Shown here piece by piece: positions 26,737-38,071 of a stretch of 64,000 nucleotides of DNA. The stretch's first letter is position 1; every line of letters starts with the position of its first letter. Under the pieces are notes generated by a model, which saw nothing but the letters and a program-made list of their open reading frames with translations, was not told the origin of the DNA and did no database searches. Source of the DNA: Oleomonas cavernae (GTDB lineage Bacteria; Pseudomonadota; Alphaproteobacteria; Zavarziniales; Zavarziniaceae); the NCBI RefSeq assembly GCF_003590945.1, contig NZ_QYUK01000016.1:62001-126000 (forward strand). Direction: 5' to 3'. The position numbers and the translations under genes are program-made.

Positions 26737-29700
26737 ATGAACCTCTCCAAATTCTTCATCGATCGCCCCGTCTTCGCCGGCGTGCTCTCGGTCCTCATCT
26801 TCCTGGCCGGCCTCCTTTCCCTGCGGGTCCTGCCGATTTCCGAATACCCGGAAGTGGTACCGCCCCAGGTGGTGGTACGCGCGCAGTATCCCGGCGCCAA
26901 CCCCAAGGTCATCGCCGAAACCGTCGCCACGCCCATCGAGGAGGCGATCAACGGTGTCGAAGGCATGATCTACATGAGCAGCCAGGGCACCACCGACGGC
27001 CTGATGACCCTGACGGTTACCTTCAAGCTGGGCACCGACCCGGACAAGGCCCAGCAACTGGTGCAGAACCGCGTCTCCCAGGCCGAGCCGCGCCTGCCCG
27101 AGGAAGTTCGCCGCCTGGGCGTCACCACGATCAAGAGCTCGCCCGACCTGATGCTGGTGGTGCACCTGACCTCGCCCAACGGGCGCTATGACATGACCTA
27201 TCTGCGCAACTATGCCGTCCTCAACGTCAAGGACCGGCTGGCGCGCATCGACGGCGTCGGCCAGGTGCAACTGTTCGGCTCGGGCGACTATTCCATGCGC
27301 ATCTGGCTCGACCCGCAGAAGATGGCCGAGCGGGGCCTGTCGCCCAGCGATGTCGTCAACGAGATCCGCGCCCAGAACGTCCAGGCCGCCGCCGGCGTGG
27401 TGGGTGCTTCGCCCAGCGTGCCGGGCATCGACCTGCAATTGTCGGTCAACGCCCAGGGCCGCCTGACCAGCGAGGAGGAATTCGGCGACATCGTGGTGAA
27501 GACCGGGGCGAATGGCGAGGTCACCCGCCTGCGCGACGTGGCGCGGATCGAGATGGGCGCCTCGGATTACGCCCTGCGCTCGCTCCTCAACAACAAGGAC
27601 GCGGTCGCCGTGCCGGTGTTCCAGGCGCCGGGCTCCAACGCCATCGCCATCTCCGACAAGGTTCGCGAGGTGATGGCGCAGATCAAGCAGAACATGCCCG
27701 AAGGCGTCGACTATTCGATCGTCTACGACACCACCCAGTTCGTCCGCGCCTCGATCGACGCGGTCGTGCACACCCTGCTGGAGGCGGTGCTGCTGGTGGT
27801 CATCGTCGTCGTGGTGTTCCTGCAGACCTGGCGCGCCTCGATCATCCCGCTGGTCGCCGTGCCGATCTCGATCATCGGCACCTTCGCGGTGATGCACCTG
27901 TTCGGCTTCTCGATCAACGCGCTCAGCCTGTTCGGCCTGGTACTGGCGATCGGCATCGTGGTCGACGACGCCATCGTCGTGGTCGAGAACGTCGAGCGCA
28001 ATATCGAGCACGGCCTCAACCCGCGCGAGGCGACCTACAAGGCGATGCGCGAGGTCTCGGGCCCGATCATCGCCATCGCCCTGGTGCTGATCGCCGTATT
28101 CGTGCCGCTGGCCTTCATCAGCGGCCTCACCGGCCAGTTCTACAAGCAGTTCGCCCTGACCATCGCGATTTCGACCGTGATTTCGGCGGTCAACTCGCTG
28201 ACCCTGTCGCCGGCCCTGGCCTCCCTGCTGCTGAAGGGTCATGACGCGCCCAAGGACGGCCTGACCCGTTTCCTGGATAAGGCGCTGGGCTGGTTCTTCC
28301 GCGGCTTCAACCGCTTCTTCGGCCGCGCGTCGCAGGCCTACGGCACCGGCGTCACCCGCATCGTCTCGCGCAAGGCGGTGATGATGGGCCTGTACCTGGT
28401 GCTGATCGGCGCCACCGTGTTCCTGTTCCGCGCTATTCCCGGCGGTTTCGTGCCGGGCCAGGACAAGCAGTATCTGGTGGGCTTTGCCCAATTGCCCGAT
28501 GCCGCCAGCCTGGACCGGACTGAAGAGGTCATCCGGCGCATGAGCGAGATCGCCCTGGAACAGCCCGGTGTCGAGAACGCCATCGCCTTCCCCGGCCTCT
28601 CCATCAACGGCTTCACCAACTCGTCCAACGCCGGCATTGTCTTCGTCGGCCTCAAGCCCTTCGCCGACCGGGAATCGCCCGAGCTGAGCGGGGCCGCCAT
28701 CGCAGCCGCCCTGAACCAGAAATATGCCCACGTCCAGGATGCCTTCATCGCCATGTTCCCGCCCCCGCCGGTGCAGGGGCTGGGGACCATCGGCGGCTTC
28801 AAGCTGCAGATCGAGGACCAGGCGGGCCTGGGCTATGACGCGCTCAACGAGGCGACCCAGGCCTTCATGGCCAAGGCGGCGACGGCCCCTGAACTGGCCG
28901 GCCTGTTCTCCAGCTTCCAGGTGAACGTGCCCCAGCTCTATGCCGATATCGACCGCACCAAGGCGCGGCAACTGGGTGTGGCGGTGACCGACGTGTTCGA
29001 TACCCTGCAGATCTATCTGGGCTCGCTCTATGTGAACGACTTCAACAAGTTCGGCCGGACCTATTCGGTGCGGGTGCAGGCGGACGCCGCCTTCCGCGCC
29101 CGGGCCGACGATATCGGCCGCCTGCAGGTCCGCTCCAACACCGGCGAGATGGTGCCGCTGTCGGCCCTGCTGAACGTCGAGCCCAGCGCCGGGCCGGAAC
29201 GCGCCATCCGCTACAACGGCTTCCTCTCGGCCGACGTGAACGGCGGGGCCGCGCCCGGTTACTCGACGGGCGAAGCGCAGGCAGCCGTCGACCGCATCGC
29301 GGCCGAGACCCTGCCCAAGGGCTTCGGCTTCGAATGGACCGAGCTCACCTATCAGCAGATCCTGGCGGGCAATTCGGCGATCCTGGTGTTCCCGGTCGCC
29401 ATCCTGCTGGTCTTCCTGGTGCTGGCAGCCCAGTACGAAAGCCTGACCCTGCCCCTGTCGATCATCATGATCGTGCCCATGGGCCTGCTCGCGGCACTGA
29501 CCGGGGTGTGGCTGTCGGACGGTGACAACAACATCTTCACCCAGATCGGCCTGATCGTGCTGGTCGGCCTGTCGGCGAAGAACGCGATCCTGATCGTGGA
29601 ATTCGCCCGCGAGCTGGAATTCGCCGGACGAACGCCCATCCAGGCCGCGATCGAGGCCAGCCGCCTGCGCCTGCGCCCGATCCTGATGACCTCGCTCGCC

Positions 29701-29919
29701 TTCATCATGGGCGTGGTGCCCCTGGTGCTGTCGACCGGGGCGGGTGCCGAGATGCGCCACGCCATGGGTGTCGCGGTGTTCTCAGGCATGCTGGGCGTGA
29801 CCCTGTTCGGGATCTTCCTCACCCCCGTGTTCTACGTCCTGCTGCGCCGGGTGACGGGCAACAAAGCCCTGAAACAGCACGGCGAGGTCCCGCACCTGGC
29901 AGCGGCACCGGCTGAGTGA
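26737..29919 (+). CDS. RND multidrug efflux permease (HAE1, MexF type)
   Basis: A 1060-residue RND pump starting MNLSKFFIDRPVFAGVLSVL, a MexF-like N-terminus. Proton-relay aspartates lie in [20 protein letters not shown], and the second half has [20 protein letters not shown]. The two periplasmic loops are of full size. It works with the adaptor upstream; the channel gene is missing from this operon. A strong hairpin ends the operon. Expected substrates are amphipathic drugs; regulation by the divergent LysR protein is inferred from position. Confidence 0.95.
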   Translation: MNLSKFFIDRPVFAGVLSVLIFLAGLLSLRVLPISEYPEVVPPQVVVRAQYPGANPKVIAETVATPIEEAINGVEGMIYMSSQGTTDGLMTLTVTFKLGTDPDKAQQLVQNRVSQAEPRLPEEVRRLGVTTIKSSPDLMLVVHLTSPNGRYDMTYLRNYAVLNVKDRLARIDGVGQVQLFGSGDYSMRIWLDPQKMAERGLSPSDVVNEIRAQNVQAAAGVVGASPSVPGIDLQLSVNAQGRLTSEEEFGDIVVKTGANGEVTRLRDVARIEMGASDYALRSLLNNKDAVAVPVFQAPGSNAIAISDKVREVMAQIKQNMPEGVDYSIVYDTTQFVRASIDAVVHTLLEAVLLVVIVVVVFLQTWRASIIPLVAVPISIIGTFAVMHLFGFSINALSLFGLVLAIGIVVDDAIVVVENVERNIEHGLNPREATYKAMREVSGPIIAIALVLIAVFVPLAFISGLTGQFYKQFALTIAISTVISAVNSLTLSPALASLLLKGHDAPKDGLTRFLDKALGWFFRGFNRFFGRASQAYGTGVTRIVSRKAVMMGLYLVLIGATVFLFRAIPGGFVPGQDKQYLVGFAQLPDAASLDRTEEVIRRMSEIALEQPGVENAIAFPGLSINGFTNSSNAGIVFVGLKPFADRESPELSGAAIAAALNQKYAHVQDAFIAMFPPPPVQGLGTIGGFKLQIEDQAGLGYDALNEATQAFMAKAATAPELAGLFSSFQVNVPQLYADIDRTKARQLGVAVTDVFDTLQIYLGSLYVNDFNKFGRTYSVRVQADAAFRARADDIGRLQVRSNTGEMVPLSALLNVEPSAGPERAIRYNGFLSADVNGGAAPGYSTGEAQAAVDRIAAETLPKGFGFEWTELTYQQILAGNSAILVFPVAILLVFLVLAAQYESLTLPLSIIMIVPMGLLAALTGVWLSDGDNNIFTQIGLIVLVGLSAKNAILIVEFARELEFAGRTPIQAAIEASRLRLRPILMTSLAFIMGVVPLVLSTGAGAEMRHAMGVAVFSGMLGVTLFGIFLTPVFYVLLRRVTGNKALKQHGEVPHLAAAPAE

Positions 29920-29921
29920 CG

Positions 29922-29950
29922 AAAGGGCCCCGCCATCGGCGGGGCCCTTT
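29922..29950. terminator. Bidirectional terminator between RND permease and RTX gene
   Basis: A perfect 13-bp stem AAAGGGCCCCGCC / GGCGGGGCCCTTT with a 3-nt loop, flanked by A-rich and T-rich ends, lies in the 34-bp gap between convergent stops. Confidence 0.85.
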
Positions 29951-29953
29951 CCC

Positions 29954-32900
29954 CTACAGCAGGAAGTCCGTGCTCGCCAGCGCGGCAACGCCGGCAAGGG
30001 TGAGCATGAAATCGGCCACGCCGTTGCCGTCGACATCGCCATAGACCGCGGACGAGCCGGTACCGGCAACATAGCGCAGCTCGCCCGCATGATGACCGAA
30101 CGCCGCCGTGCCGATGAAGGCAAAGGCCTGGTCGCCCGCCGAGATGCTGTCGGCATCGATGCGGCCGAGATCGAGCCGGTCGCCTTCCGCCGACGAGAAA
30201 TCGGCCACTGTGTCGGAGGTGGTCTGGCGGGTGCTCAGATCACTCAGCGCATCAAAGCGGAACAGGTCGCCGCCGCCACTGCCGGTCAGGCTGTCGGCTG
30301 CCGCCCCGCCCGCCAGCGTGTCGTTGCCCAGGCCGCCGACCAGGCGGTCCTTGCCCCCGAGGCCAAGGAGCAGGTCGTCGCCGGAACCGCCCGTAATGAT
30401 ATTGGCGAGTTCGTTGCCGGTGCCGGTGAAGGCGCCGGCCCCGGTCGCCTTCAGCTTCTCGACATTGGCGGTGAGGGTATAGGCGGCGAGGCTGGTCGAG
30501 ACGCTGTCGCTGCCCTCGCCCAGCAGTTCCGCCACCAGGTCGCCAACATCGTCCACGACATAGGAGTCGGCGTCGAGGCCGCCTTCCATGCGATCGGCGC
30601 CGGTGCCGCCGATCAGCGTGTCGTGCCCGGCCAGGCCCACCAGCAGGTCGTCGCCGGCGCCGCCGGTCAGGCGATCGCTGCCCAGGTCGCCCAGGATCCG
30701 GTCATTGCCGTTGCCGCCGGTCAGCGTGTCGTTGCCGCCGCGGCCCTGAAGGTCCGCCGCCGCATAGCTGCCGCCGGTCGAGAGACGCTCGGCCGCGTCG
30801 GTGGTCGTGATGCCGGCCAGGGTGACATGGCCGGCGGCGGTGCCGCCCGAAGCACTGGCCACCGCATAGTCGAAGCCGGCCACAGCGCCGGCAGCATTGA
30901 TGACCAGGCGGCCGTCGACCAGCGTCACCGTGACCCCCACAGCGTTCGAGATGCCGGTAACGGTGAGGGTCTCGCCCGGCACCACCTTGTCGTTGGCGAG
31001 CAGCACCGACGCCGCCAGGGCGGAGTCGAGGCCGACCGTCACCAGCAGCTTGTCGCTTGCCGCCGTCACCGCCGCGGTCGCCGCATCGGTGGTGCCGCTG
31101 ACGGCGAAGGAAAGTTCGGCCGTGTCGGTCGCCCCGTGCAGATCCGCCACCCGATAGGTGAAGATGTCCCGCACAAGGTCGCCGGTGGCGAGCGCCTGGG
31201 TCGCCGGGCGGCTGTCGTCGAGCGCATAGCTGTAGCTGCCGTCCGCGTTGATGGTCAGCCGGCCGTAGAGGCCGTCGATACCGGTCGCCCCGCCCACTGC
31301 CTGGAAGACGCCGGACGCGGCGCTGGCCCCGGCCCGTGCGGCCGCGACCGTCAGTACCTCGCCCAGGCCTGCCGTGGCCAGGTTCACGTCGCTGTCGTTC
31401 GCCAGCACGTTGCCGGTAGCCGGCGGCGCACTGGTCTCGCCCGATCCCGCTTCGCGCAGGGAGGCGCCGATGTCGTCCGCCGCCGCCGGGCCGCTGTTGA
31501 CGATGTCGGCCGCCGTGAAGGTTCCCGTGGCGAAGGCGACGTGCTCGACGCCGTCGACGCTGTCCGTTCCATCGCCGCCGGCGCGCCGGTCCGCCACGGC
31601 GAGCACGCCCGCCGTCTCGCTGATGTCGTAATCGGCCCACGCACCGCCGAAGACCGCGATATCGTCGCCGGCACCGCCGTGGATGGCATCGTCACCCACC
31701 CCGCCTTCCAGCGTGTCGTCGCCCGAGGCGCCGTCGAGCGTATCGCCCCCGGCACCGCCCCACAGGTGGTTGTCCTCGACGCCGCCCTTGATCGTGTCGC
31801 CGCCGGCACCGCCCACCGCATCCTCGATGCGGGTGGTGGTCGCCGCGGTCAGGCCCGTGGTGATCGCCGCGACGACATTGCTGCTGTCGGCAGTCAGGGT
31901 CACCACCGCGCCCCGCCCCAGGGTCGTGACGAGGCCCTGGTAGACCGACTCGTAACCGTTGGCGATCGCGAAGATGGGGATGAGGTTCGCCGCGGTGAGG
32001 GCCACCGAAAGCTGGGCAATGGTCGGATAGTCCTCCAGCGCGCCGTTGCCGGGGGTCAGCCCGTCGCCGTTGTTGGGCGTGGTGATGCCGCCGGCGGCAC
32101 CGTCGCCCGCCTGGTGGAAGGGGGCATCGGTGAAGAGCACCGCGAAACGCGCCGAGTCCGCCCGGTAGCCGACGTCGCCCGCGTGCAGCGCGAGCTGCAT
32201 CAGGGCTTCGATCTGGGATTCGGGCTCGTCGGCGCCGTTGCGGATCACCATGCCGTTGTAGGTCGCCGTCAGGGCCGCGGTATCGGCCGTCAGGCCCAGC
32301 GCCTGGGCATAGACCCATTCCCCCGCCGCGCCGAAAGGCGAAACCGGCTTGTCGATGAAGGTCGAGGCGCCGAACAGGCTGTCCGTCTGCACGCCGCGCA
32401 GGGCGGTCACGATGGAAGGCACCAGGCCGCGCACGGTGGCGATGTCGTCGCCGAAGGAACCGCTCAGATCCTGCAGGAACTGGACGTCGAGCGGGCCGGC
32501 CGTGGTGCCGCCCTGCCCCAGGTCGCAGGACTGGCCTTCGACGCTGCTGGCGGTCTCGCCCGACAGGTCGATATAGCTGTCGCCTTCGGCCTCGCTGCAA
32601 TCGATCGTGTCGTGCCCCAGGAAGTCTTCGACATGGGCGGAACCGCCCGAGAGCACATAGCGGTCGTCGCCGCTGCCGCCCGACAGGGTATCGACCCCCG
32701 CCCGGGAGACCAGCGTGTCGTCGCCGTCGCCGCCCAGCTCGAGGTCGTCGCCGTCGCCGCCGTCGAGCGTGTCGTCGCCGTCGCCGCCCGACAGCCGGTT
32801 GTCGCCGGCATTGCCGACCGCGCTGTGAGCGGTGCCGGTCAGGCGGAGGTTTTCGATATTGGCGGCAATGGAGGTCACGTCGAAGGCGGAGACCACCGTG

Positions 32901-35900
32901 TCGACGCCGCCCGCAGCATCCTCGATCACGAGGTCGCCGGCATCGTCCACGTAGTAGGTATCGTCGCCCGCGCCGCCGATCATGGTGTCGGCCCCCACGC
33001 CGCCATCCAGCGTGTCGGCACCATCGCCACCGGCCAGGGTCTGGTGGCCCGCCGCACCGGCGAGCCGGTTGTCCAGCCCGTTGCCGGTGCCTGTCGTGCC
33101 CTCGCCCGACAGTTCCAGATTCTCCACATTGGCGGCCAGGCTGACGCTGACGCCCGCCACCGCGGTATCGCTGCCGCCGCCCGCCAGTTCCGCGACCGTG
33201 TCGCCGATATTGTCCAGGATGTAGCGGTCGTCGCCGGCACCGCCCGTCAGCGTGTCCGCCCGGCCCCGCCATCCAGCGTGTCGTTGCCTGCCGTCCCCGT
33301 GATGGCGTTGCTGCCGGCATTGCCGGTGCCCGAGCGCGCCGCCCCGGTCAGGACCAGGTTTTCCACCCCGTTGTCGCCCAGTAGGTAGTCGATGCCGGCG
33401 ATCACCGTGTCGGTGCCTTGGCCCGCCGCCTCGACGATCACGTCGGCGGCATTGTCGACCTTGTAGCTGTCGTTGCCCGCCCCGCCGATCAGCATGTCGG
33501 CCCCGGCAGCCCCGTCCAGCGTATCGTCGCCGGCGGTGCCGGTGATCGTGTTGTCGAGCGCATTGCCGATGCCCGAGCGCGCGCCCCCGGCCAGGACCAG
33601 GTTTTCGACATTGGCGGCCAGCGTGAAGGCGACGCTTGCTGTGACGGTGTCGGTGCCGCCCCCGGCCAGTTCGACGACGATATCGCCGCCATTGTCGACG
33701 CTGTAGGCGTCGTTGCCCGCGCCGCCGGTCAGGGTATCGGCGCCGGCCCCGCCGTCCAGCGTGTCGTTGCCGGCGGTACCGGTGATCGTGTTGGCCAGGG
33801 CATTGCCGGTACCCACCCGCGCCGCGCCGGTCAGGACCAGGTTTTCGACATTGGCGGCAAGCGTGTAGTTGATCGAGGCCGTAATGGTATCGGTGCCGCC
33901 GCCGGCGGCTTCGGTGACGACATCGCCGGCATTGTCGACCTTGTAGCCGTCGTTGCCCGCACCGCCGATCATGGCGTCGGCCCCGGCGGCGCCATCCAGC
34001 GTGTCGTTGCCGGCGGTGCCGGTGATCGTGTTGGCCAGGGCGTTGCCGGTACCCACCCGCGCCGCGCCGGTCAGGATCAGGTTTTCGACATTGGCGCCCA
34101 GGGTGTAGTTGACCGAAGCGGTGACACTGTCGGTCCCCTCGCCGGCCAGCTCGCTGGCCTGGTCCAGGGCGTTGTCGACGACGTAGCTGTCGTTGCCGGC
34201 GCCGCCCGCCATGACGTCGGCGCCCGTGCCGCCGTCCAGCTTGTCGTCGCCCGCCTCGCCGTTCAGCGTGTCATTGCCCGCGCCGCCTTCGATCGAGTCG
34301 TTGCCGCCACCGCCGCTGACCGTGTCGTTGCCGCCGAGCGCCAGGATCGAATCCGCGCTCTCGCCCACCACGTGGGCACCGCCGTAGCCCGGCCCGATGA
34401 CGTCGTCGCCCGCGGTGCCGTAGATATTCATGTCGGGCTGCCAGCTTGCCGGGGTGAACAGCGTGTAGACGCTCTCGCCCGAGCCGGGCGCCCCGATGAT
34501 CAGGTCCACCGCGCCGTCGCCGTTCAGATCGGGCCCGACCGAGACGCTGGCGCCCGTCAGGCTGCCCGCCGCCCCCACCACCTTGGCGCCGCCGAACCCC
34601 TGGGCCACCTGCGCCAGGTCGATCGTGCCGCTGGACCCGCCCCAGACGACATAGACCGCGCCGGCATCCGAGCCGCCCTCGCTGTTGTTGGCCGCGCCGA
34701 TCACCAGATCGCCGATGCCGTCGCGATTGAAGTCGCCGCCGCCGGTAACCGACAGCATGTCGAGATCACCGACATCCTCGGCCAGGATACGGTAGCCGCC
34801 AACGCCCAGCCGCACGTCGCCCAGGTCGACCTCGGTGCCGTCAGCCTTGCCGAACACCACATAGGCGCTGTCCGACCGGGGCGCCCCCACCAGGATGTCG
34901 CCCAGGCCGTCGCCGTTGACGTCGCCCAGGCCCGAAACGGCGGCGCCCGCGTCATCGTCCGTGACGCCCTTGATGCGAAAGCCGCCGACGCCGGCGGCGA
35001 CATCGGCCAGGTCGACCGCCGTGCCGGTGCCTTTGCCGAAGACCACATAGACGGCGCCCGAATTGTTGCCGCCGGCCTTGGAGTCCGGCATGCCGACCAG
35101 GATCTCGGCCTTGCCGTCGCCGTTCAGGTCGCCCACGGTGCGAGGACGCTGCCGACCGCGTCACCGCCATCCGCGCCGATGATCTTGAAGCCGCCGGTGC
35201 CCGCGGCGACATTGTTCAGGCTGACCGCGCTGTTCGTGCTCTTGCCCCAGACGACATAGGCCGCACCGGCATCCGTGCCCCCCGCATCATTGCCGGGGGC
35301 GCCGACCAGCACGTCGGCCTTGCCGTCACCGTTCAGGTCGCCTACGGACAGGAGGGTGGTGCCGGCGGCGTCGCCCGCCGCCTCGCCCTTGATCACGTAG
35401 CCCTTACCGCCGGCGGTGAAGGGATCATTCAGGTCGATGTTGCCCGGCGCGGCCGGCCCCCATAGGACGAAGGCGGCGCCGGCATCGACGGCGGCACCCT
35501 TTTCCATACCCGGCGCGCCGACCAGGAATTCGGCAAGGCCGTCGCCATTCAGGTCGCCTGCGCGGCCGACTGCCGCACCGGCCCGGTCGCCGGCGTTCAC
35601 CCCGTCGATCACGATGTCGGTCAGCGAGTCTCCCAAGGTCAGGGTGGCCCCCGCGGTGATCGGGTCGACATGAATGAAGACACGGCCCGCATCGGGCGCC
35701 TTGTCGTCATCGCCAGGGGCGCCGATCATGATATCGGCCCGGCCATCGCCGTTCAGGTCGCCGATGGCGGTCAGCCAACCCGCCACGGGGCCGGTGCCCA
35801 GGGTGTTGGAAAAGTCGCCGGGCGCGACGGGCAGGAACTGCGCCGCATTGCCGCTGAGGAGGGCTGCGTCGAGAAAAGCCTTGGTCTGTGGCGCCGGCAT
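29954..35900 (-). CDS. Giant RTX secreted protein with integrin-like FG-GAP propeller and integrin-beta I-like domain; two apparent frameshifts
   Basis: One gene broken into three frames; adding one base near 35137-35143 and one near 33259-33261 restores about 1982 residues. The ATG at 35900 follows AGGAG. Order from the N-terminus: no classical signal; seven FG-GAP motifs of the GDLNGDGxADxxIGAPG type (about residues 45-490), the number of blades of an integrin-alpha propeller; calcium-binding [11 protein letters not shown]-type RTX repeats, including near-identical 80-residue units; an integrin-beta I-like domain (about residues 1135-1345) with [26 protein letters not shown] and DSSNVVAAI; a VCBS/cadherin-like region; more RTX repeats; and a serralysin-type C-terminus ending STDFLL. 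Predicted type I secretion and calcium-dependent adhesion. No secretion ABC genes are adjacent. Confidence 0.88.
31862..32497 (-). other. Integrin-beta I-like (VWA) domain within the RTX protein
   Basis: The MIDAS segment DLSGSFGDD lies at 32444-32470 and the segment SSNVVAAI at 31862-31886. Between them are [32 protein letters not shown] and [20 protein letters not shown]. Each block lines up with metazoan integrin beta chains (DLSxSMKDD, FxEKxVxPF, TDAxFHxAGDGxxGGIxxPND, YPSxxQLxxKLxExNIxPIF, DSSNVV), in the same order. Confidence 0.85.
33270..34230 (-). repeat. About four tandem 240-bp repeats inside the RTX gene
   Basis: The sequence GTTTTCGACATTGGCG recurs at 33601, 33841 and 34081, exactly 240 bp apart, with a diverged copy near 33358. 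Each unit encodes 80 residues containing an [13 protein letters not shown]-type nonapeptide and an [14 protein letters not shown] strand. This is a coding minisatellite. Confidence 0.85.
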
Positions 35901-36060
35901 CGGGCACTCCTGTCGAACGTCTCCGGCGTGCAGAACAGGGGATGGGCGAAACCGCCCCTTTAGGGATGGCCCGCATGCTCTACCCGCCACTTGTCCGACC
36001 TGTAGCCGACGAAACTGAAGCCTGGCTGAAGACGAGAGGGGCCCGCGGGGCTGCGACAAG
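35901..36060. other. Divergent promoter region, RTX gene and two-component pair
   Basis: 160 bp separate the two start codons. No clear operator repeats were found. The position allows the response regulator to control the RTX gene, but nothing in the sequence proves this. Confidence 0.3.
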
Positions 36061-36720
36061 ATGACGTTGCTGCTGATCGAAGACGACCGGATGCTGGGCA
36101 AGGCCATCGCCGACGGCCTGCGCCCGCGCTTCCAGGTCGAATGGGTCAAGACCGTGGCCGATGCCGAGGCCGCCCTGGCCACGGACGGGTTCGACCTTGC
36201 CGTGCTCGACCTCGGCCTGCCCGACGGCTCCGGCCTCGACCTGCTCAAGCGCGAGCGGCGGCAGGGCAACAAGCTGCCGGTACTGATCCTGACGGCGCGT
36301 GACGCAATTCAGGATCGCCTGGCCGGCCTCAACACCGGTGCCGACGATTACCTGACCAAGCCCTTCGACCTCAATGAACTGATCGCCCGCTGCGAAGCGA
36401 TCCTGCGCCGTGCCCAGGGCCGGGCCTCCCCGCTGATCGAGCAGGGCGATCTGGTTTATGAGCCGGCCGCCCGCACGGCGTCGCTGGCCGGCGAGCCGCT
36501 GCATCTGTCGGCCCGGGAGCTTGCCGTGCTCGACATCCTGCTCGCCAACCGAGGCCGGGTGGTCAGCAAGAACCAGATCGAGGAGCGCCTCTACAGCGCC
36601 GACGAGGTGGCCGAGAGCAACACGGTCGAGGTGCATGTCTCCCACCTGCGGCGCAAGATCGGGCGGGACAGGATCAGGACCGTGCGGGGGCTCGGCTACA
36701 TGATGCCGAAACGACCGTGA
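36061..36720 (+). CDS. OmpR-family response regulator (QseB/PmrA-like)
   Basis: A 219-residue regulator. The receiver domain has IEDDRMLG, the phosphoacceptor Asp50 in FDLAVLDLGLPDGSG, LTARD and DYLTKPFDLNEL. The C-terminal winged helix includes LSARELAVLDILLANRGRVV and EVHVSHLRRKIG, RTVRGLGYMM. Its stop overlaps the kinase GTG start (GTGA), so both are co-translated. Length and order match QseB/PmrA/TctD-type regulators. Targets unknown; the divergent RTX gene is a candidate. Confidence 0.92.
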   Translation: MTLLLIEDDRMLGKAIADGLRPRFQVEWVKTVADAEAALATDGFDLAVLDLGLPDGSGLDLLKRERRQGNKLPVLILTARDAIQDRLAGLNTGADDYLTKPFDLNELIARCEAILRRAQGRASPLIEQGDLVYEPAARTASLAGEPLHLSARELAVLDILLANRGRVVSKNQIEERLYSADEVAESNTVEVHVSHLRRKIGRDRIRTVRGLGYMMPKRP

Positions 36721-38065
36721 AGACCTATTCGCTCCGCCGGGCGACCCTGGTCGCCCTGATCGTCCCCCTGCTGCTGGCCGTGACCGTGGTCGCGGGCATC
36801 GCCATCTGGCTGGCCCATGAGTCGATATCGGCCCTGCGTGATGATCAGATGCAGCAGGAGGCGGCGTTCATCCTGCTGCTTGCCAAGCACGAGGCGGCCG
36901 AGAGCGAAGTGCTCGGCTTCATCGAACCGGCCGACTCCGAAAGGTTGAACCGCCTGCTCGGCGCGCGCACGGGCTTCCGCATCTGGTCTGATACGCTTGT
37001 CGTTACCCAGTCGGGGGCGGTCCCGGCCGCCGGGGCACCACCCTCACCCGGGTTCAGCGACCATGTTGCCGACGGACAGGAGTGGCGGCGCTTCGGGCTG
37101 CGCCATCCCGAGCTGCCGATCACCGTCGAAGTGGCGGAACCGCAAGAATTGCGCGCGGCGCTGACCTGGCAGGTGGCACGCAGCCTGGGCCTTGCCCTTC
37201 TGCTGCTGGTCGCCATCGTCTGCATCATCGCCTATGCCCGGATCGCCGCCGCGCTGCATCCGATGAAGCAGATCTCCCGGGAGATCGATTCGCGCGACGA
37301 CGACGATCTTCATCCCCTGGGCGGCCATCGCATCCCGGCCGAGATCGTTCCCCTGTTCGCGGCGATCAACCGCCTGCTCGCCCGCCTGCGCGCGACGCTC
37401 GACCGCGAACGGGAATTTACCGACAATGCCGCCCACGAGCTGCGCACGCCGCTGGCGGCCCTGAAGACCCGCGCCCAGATCGCCGAACGAGCGCTGGCCG
37501 GCGATCCGGCCCGGCAGGAAATCCTGGCCGAGTTGAACGCCGCGGCGGATCGCGCCGCCGGGGTGATCGACCAACTTCTGCTCGTCACGCGCCTCAAAGG
37601 CGCCGCCGACCGCTTCGAGCCGGTGGACCTTTCGGCCCTGACGGAGGACATCGCCCGCGACCTGGCGCCCGCCGCGATCGACAAGGATCAGGATTTCACC
37701 GCGGACATCGCATCCGCCATCCGGGTGAAGGGCCATGCCGGTGCCCTGGCGATGCTGGTCCGCAACCTCATCGACAATGCCATACGCTATACCCCCGCGG
37801 GCGGCGGCATATCCGTCGCCTTGCGCCTCGAGCCGCCGGGGACCGTCGTGCTGGAGGTCGCCGACACAGGCCCCGGATACCCGCGGCCGAACGAAAGCGT
37901 GTCTTCGAGCGTTTCACCCGCCTCGCCCATGAAGAGAGCGGGAGCGGCCTGGGGCTCTCGATCGTCGAGCAGGTGGTTCGCCTGCACCGCGGCAGCATCG
38001 TGCTGCACGAGGTAGCGCCGCACGGCCTGCGCTGCGAAGTCCGCCTTTCGAGCCTTCTGCCTTAG
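36717..38065 (+). CDS. QseC-type sensor histidine kinase, apparent frameshift in the ATPase domain
   Basis: GTG start overlaps the regulator stop. Two membrane segments flank a short periplasmic sensor domain (residues about 30-150); the histidine is in EREFTDNAAHELRTPLAALK; the N-box is RNLIDNAIRYTPAGGG. After DTGPG the reading frame shifts near 37871-37877: IPAAERKRVFERFTRLAHEE and ESGSGLGLSIVEQVVRLH continue in another frame to a stop at 38065. One added G gives 449 residues with all N, G1 and G2 boxes. A sequence error is likely. Confidence 0.87.
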
Positions 38066-38071
38066 CGCCGG

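Noticed and set aside
26293-29760. A 1155-codon open frame on the minus strand
   Set aside because: It lies fully opposite the RND permease, has the His/Gly/Gln-rich composition of an antisense shadow in GC-rich DNA, and shows no domain.
30089-33388. A 1099-codon open frame on the plus strand
   Set aside because: Shadow of the RTX gene; the repeats explain why no stop appears. The sense strand has clear domains.
33270-34230. Regular spaced repeats that could suggest a CRISPR array
   Set aside because: The period is 240 bp, the units are coding and fully repeated, and no short repeat/unique spacer pattern or cas gene exists.
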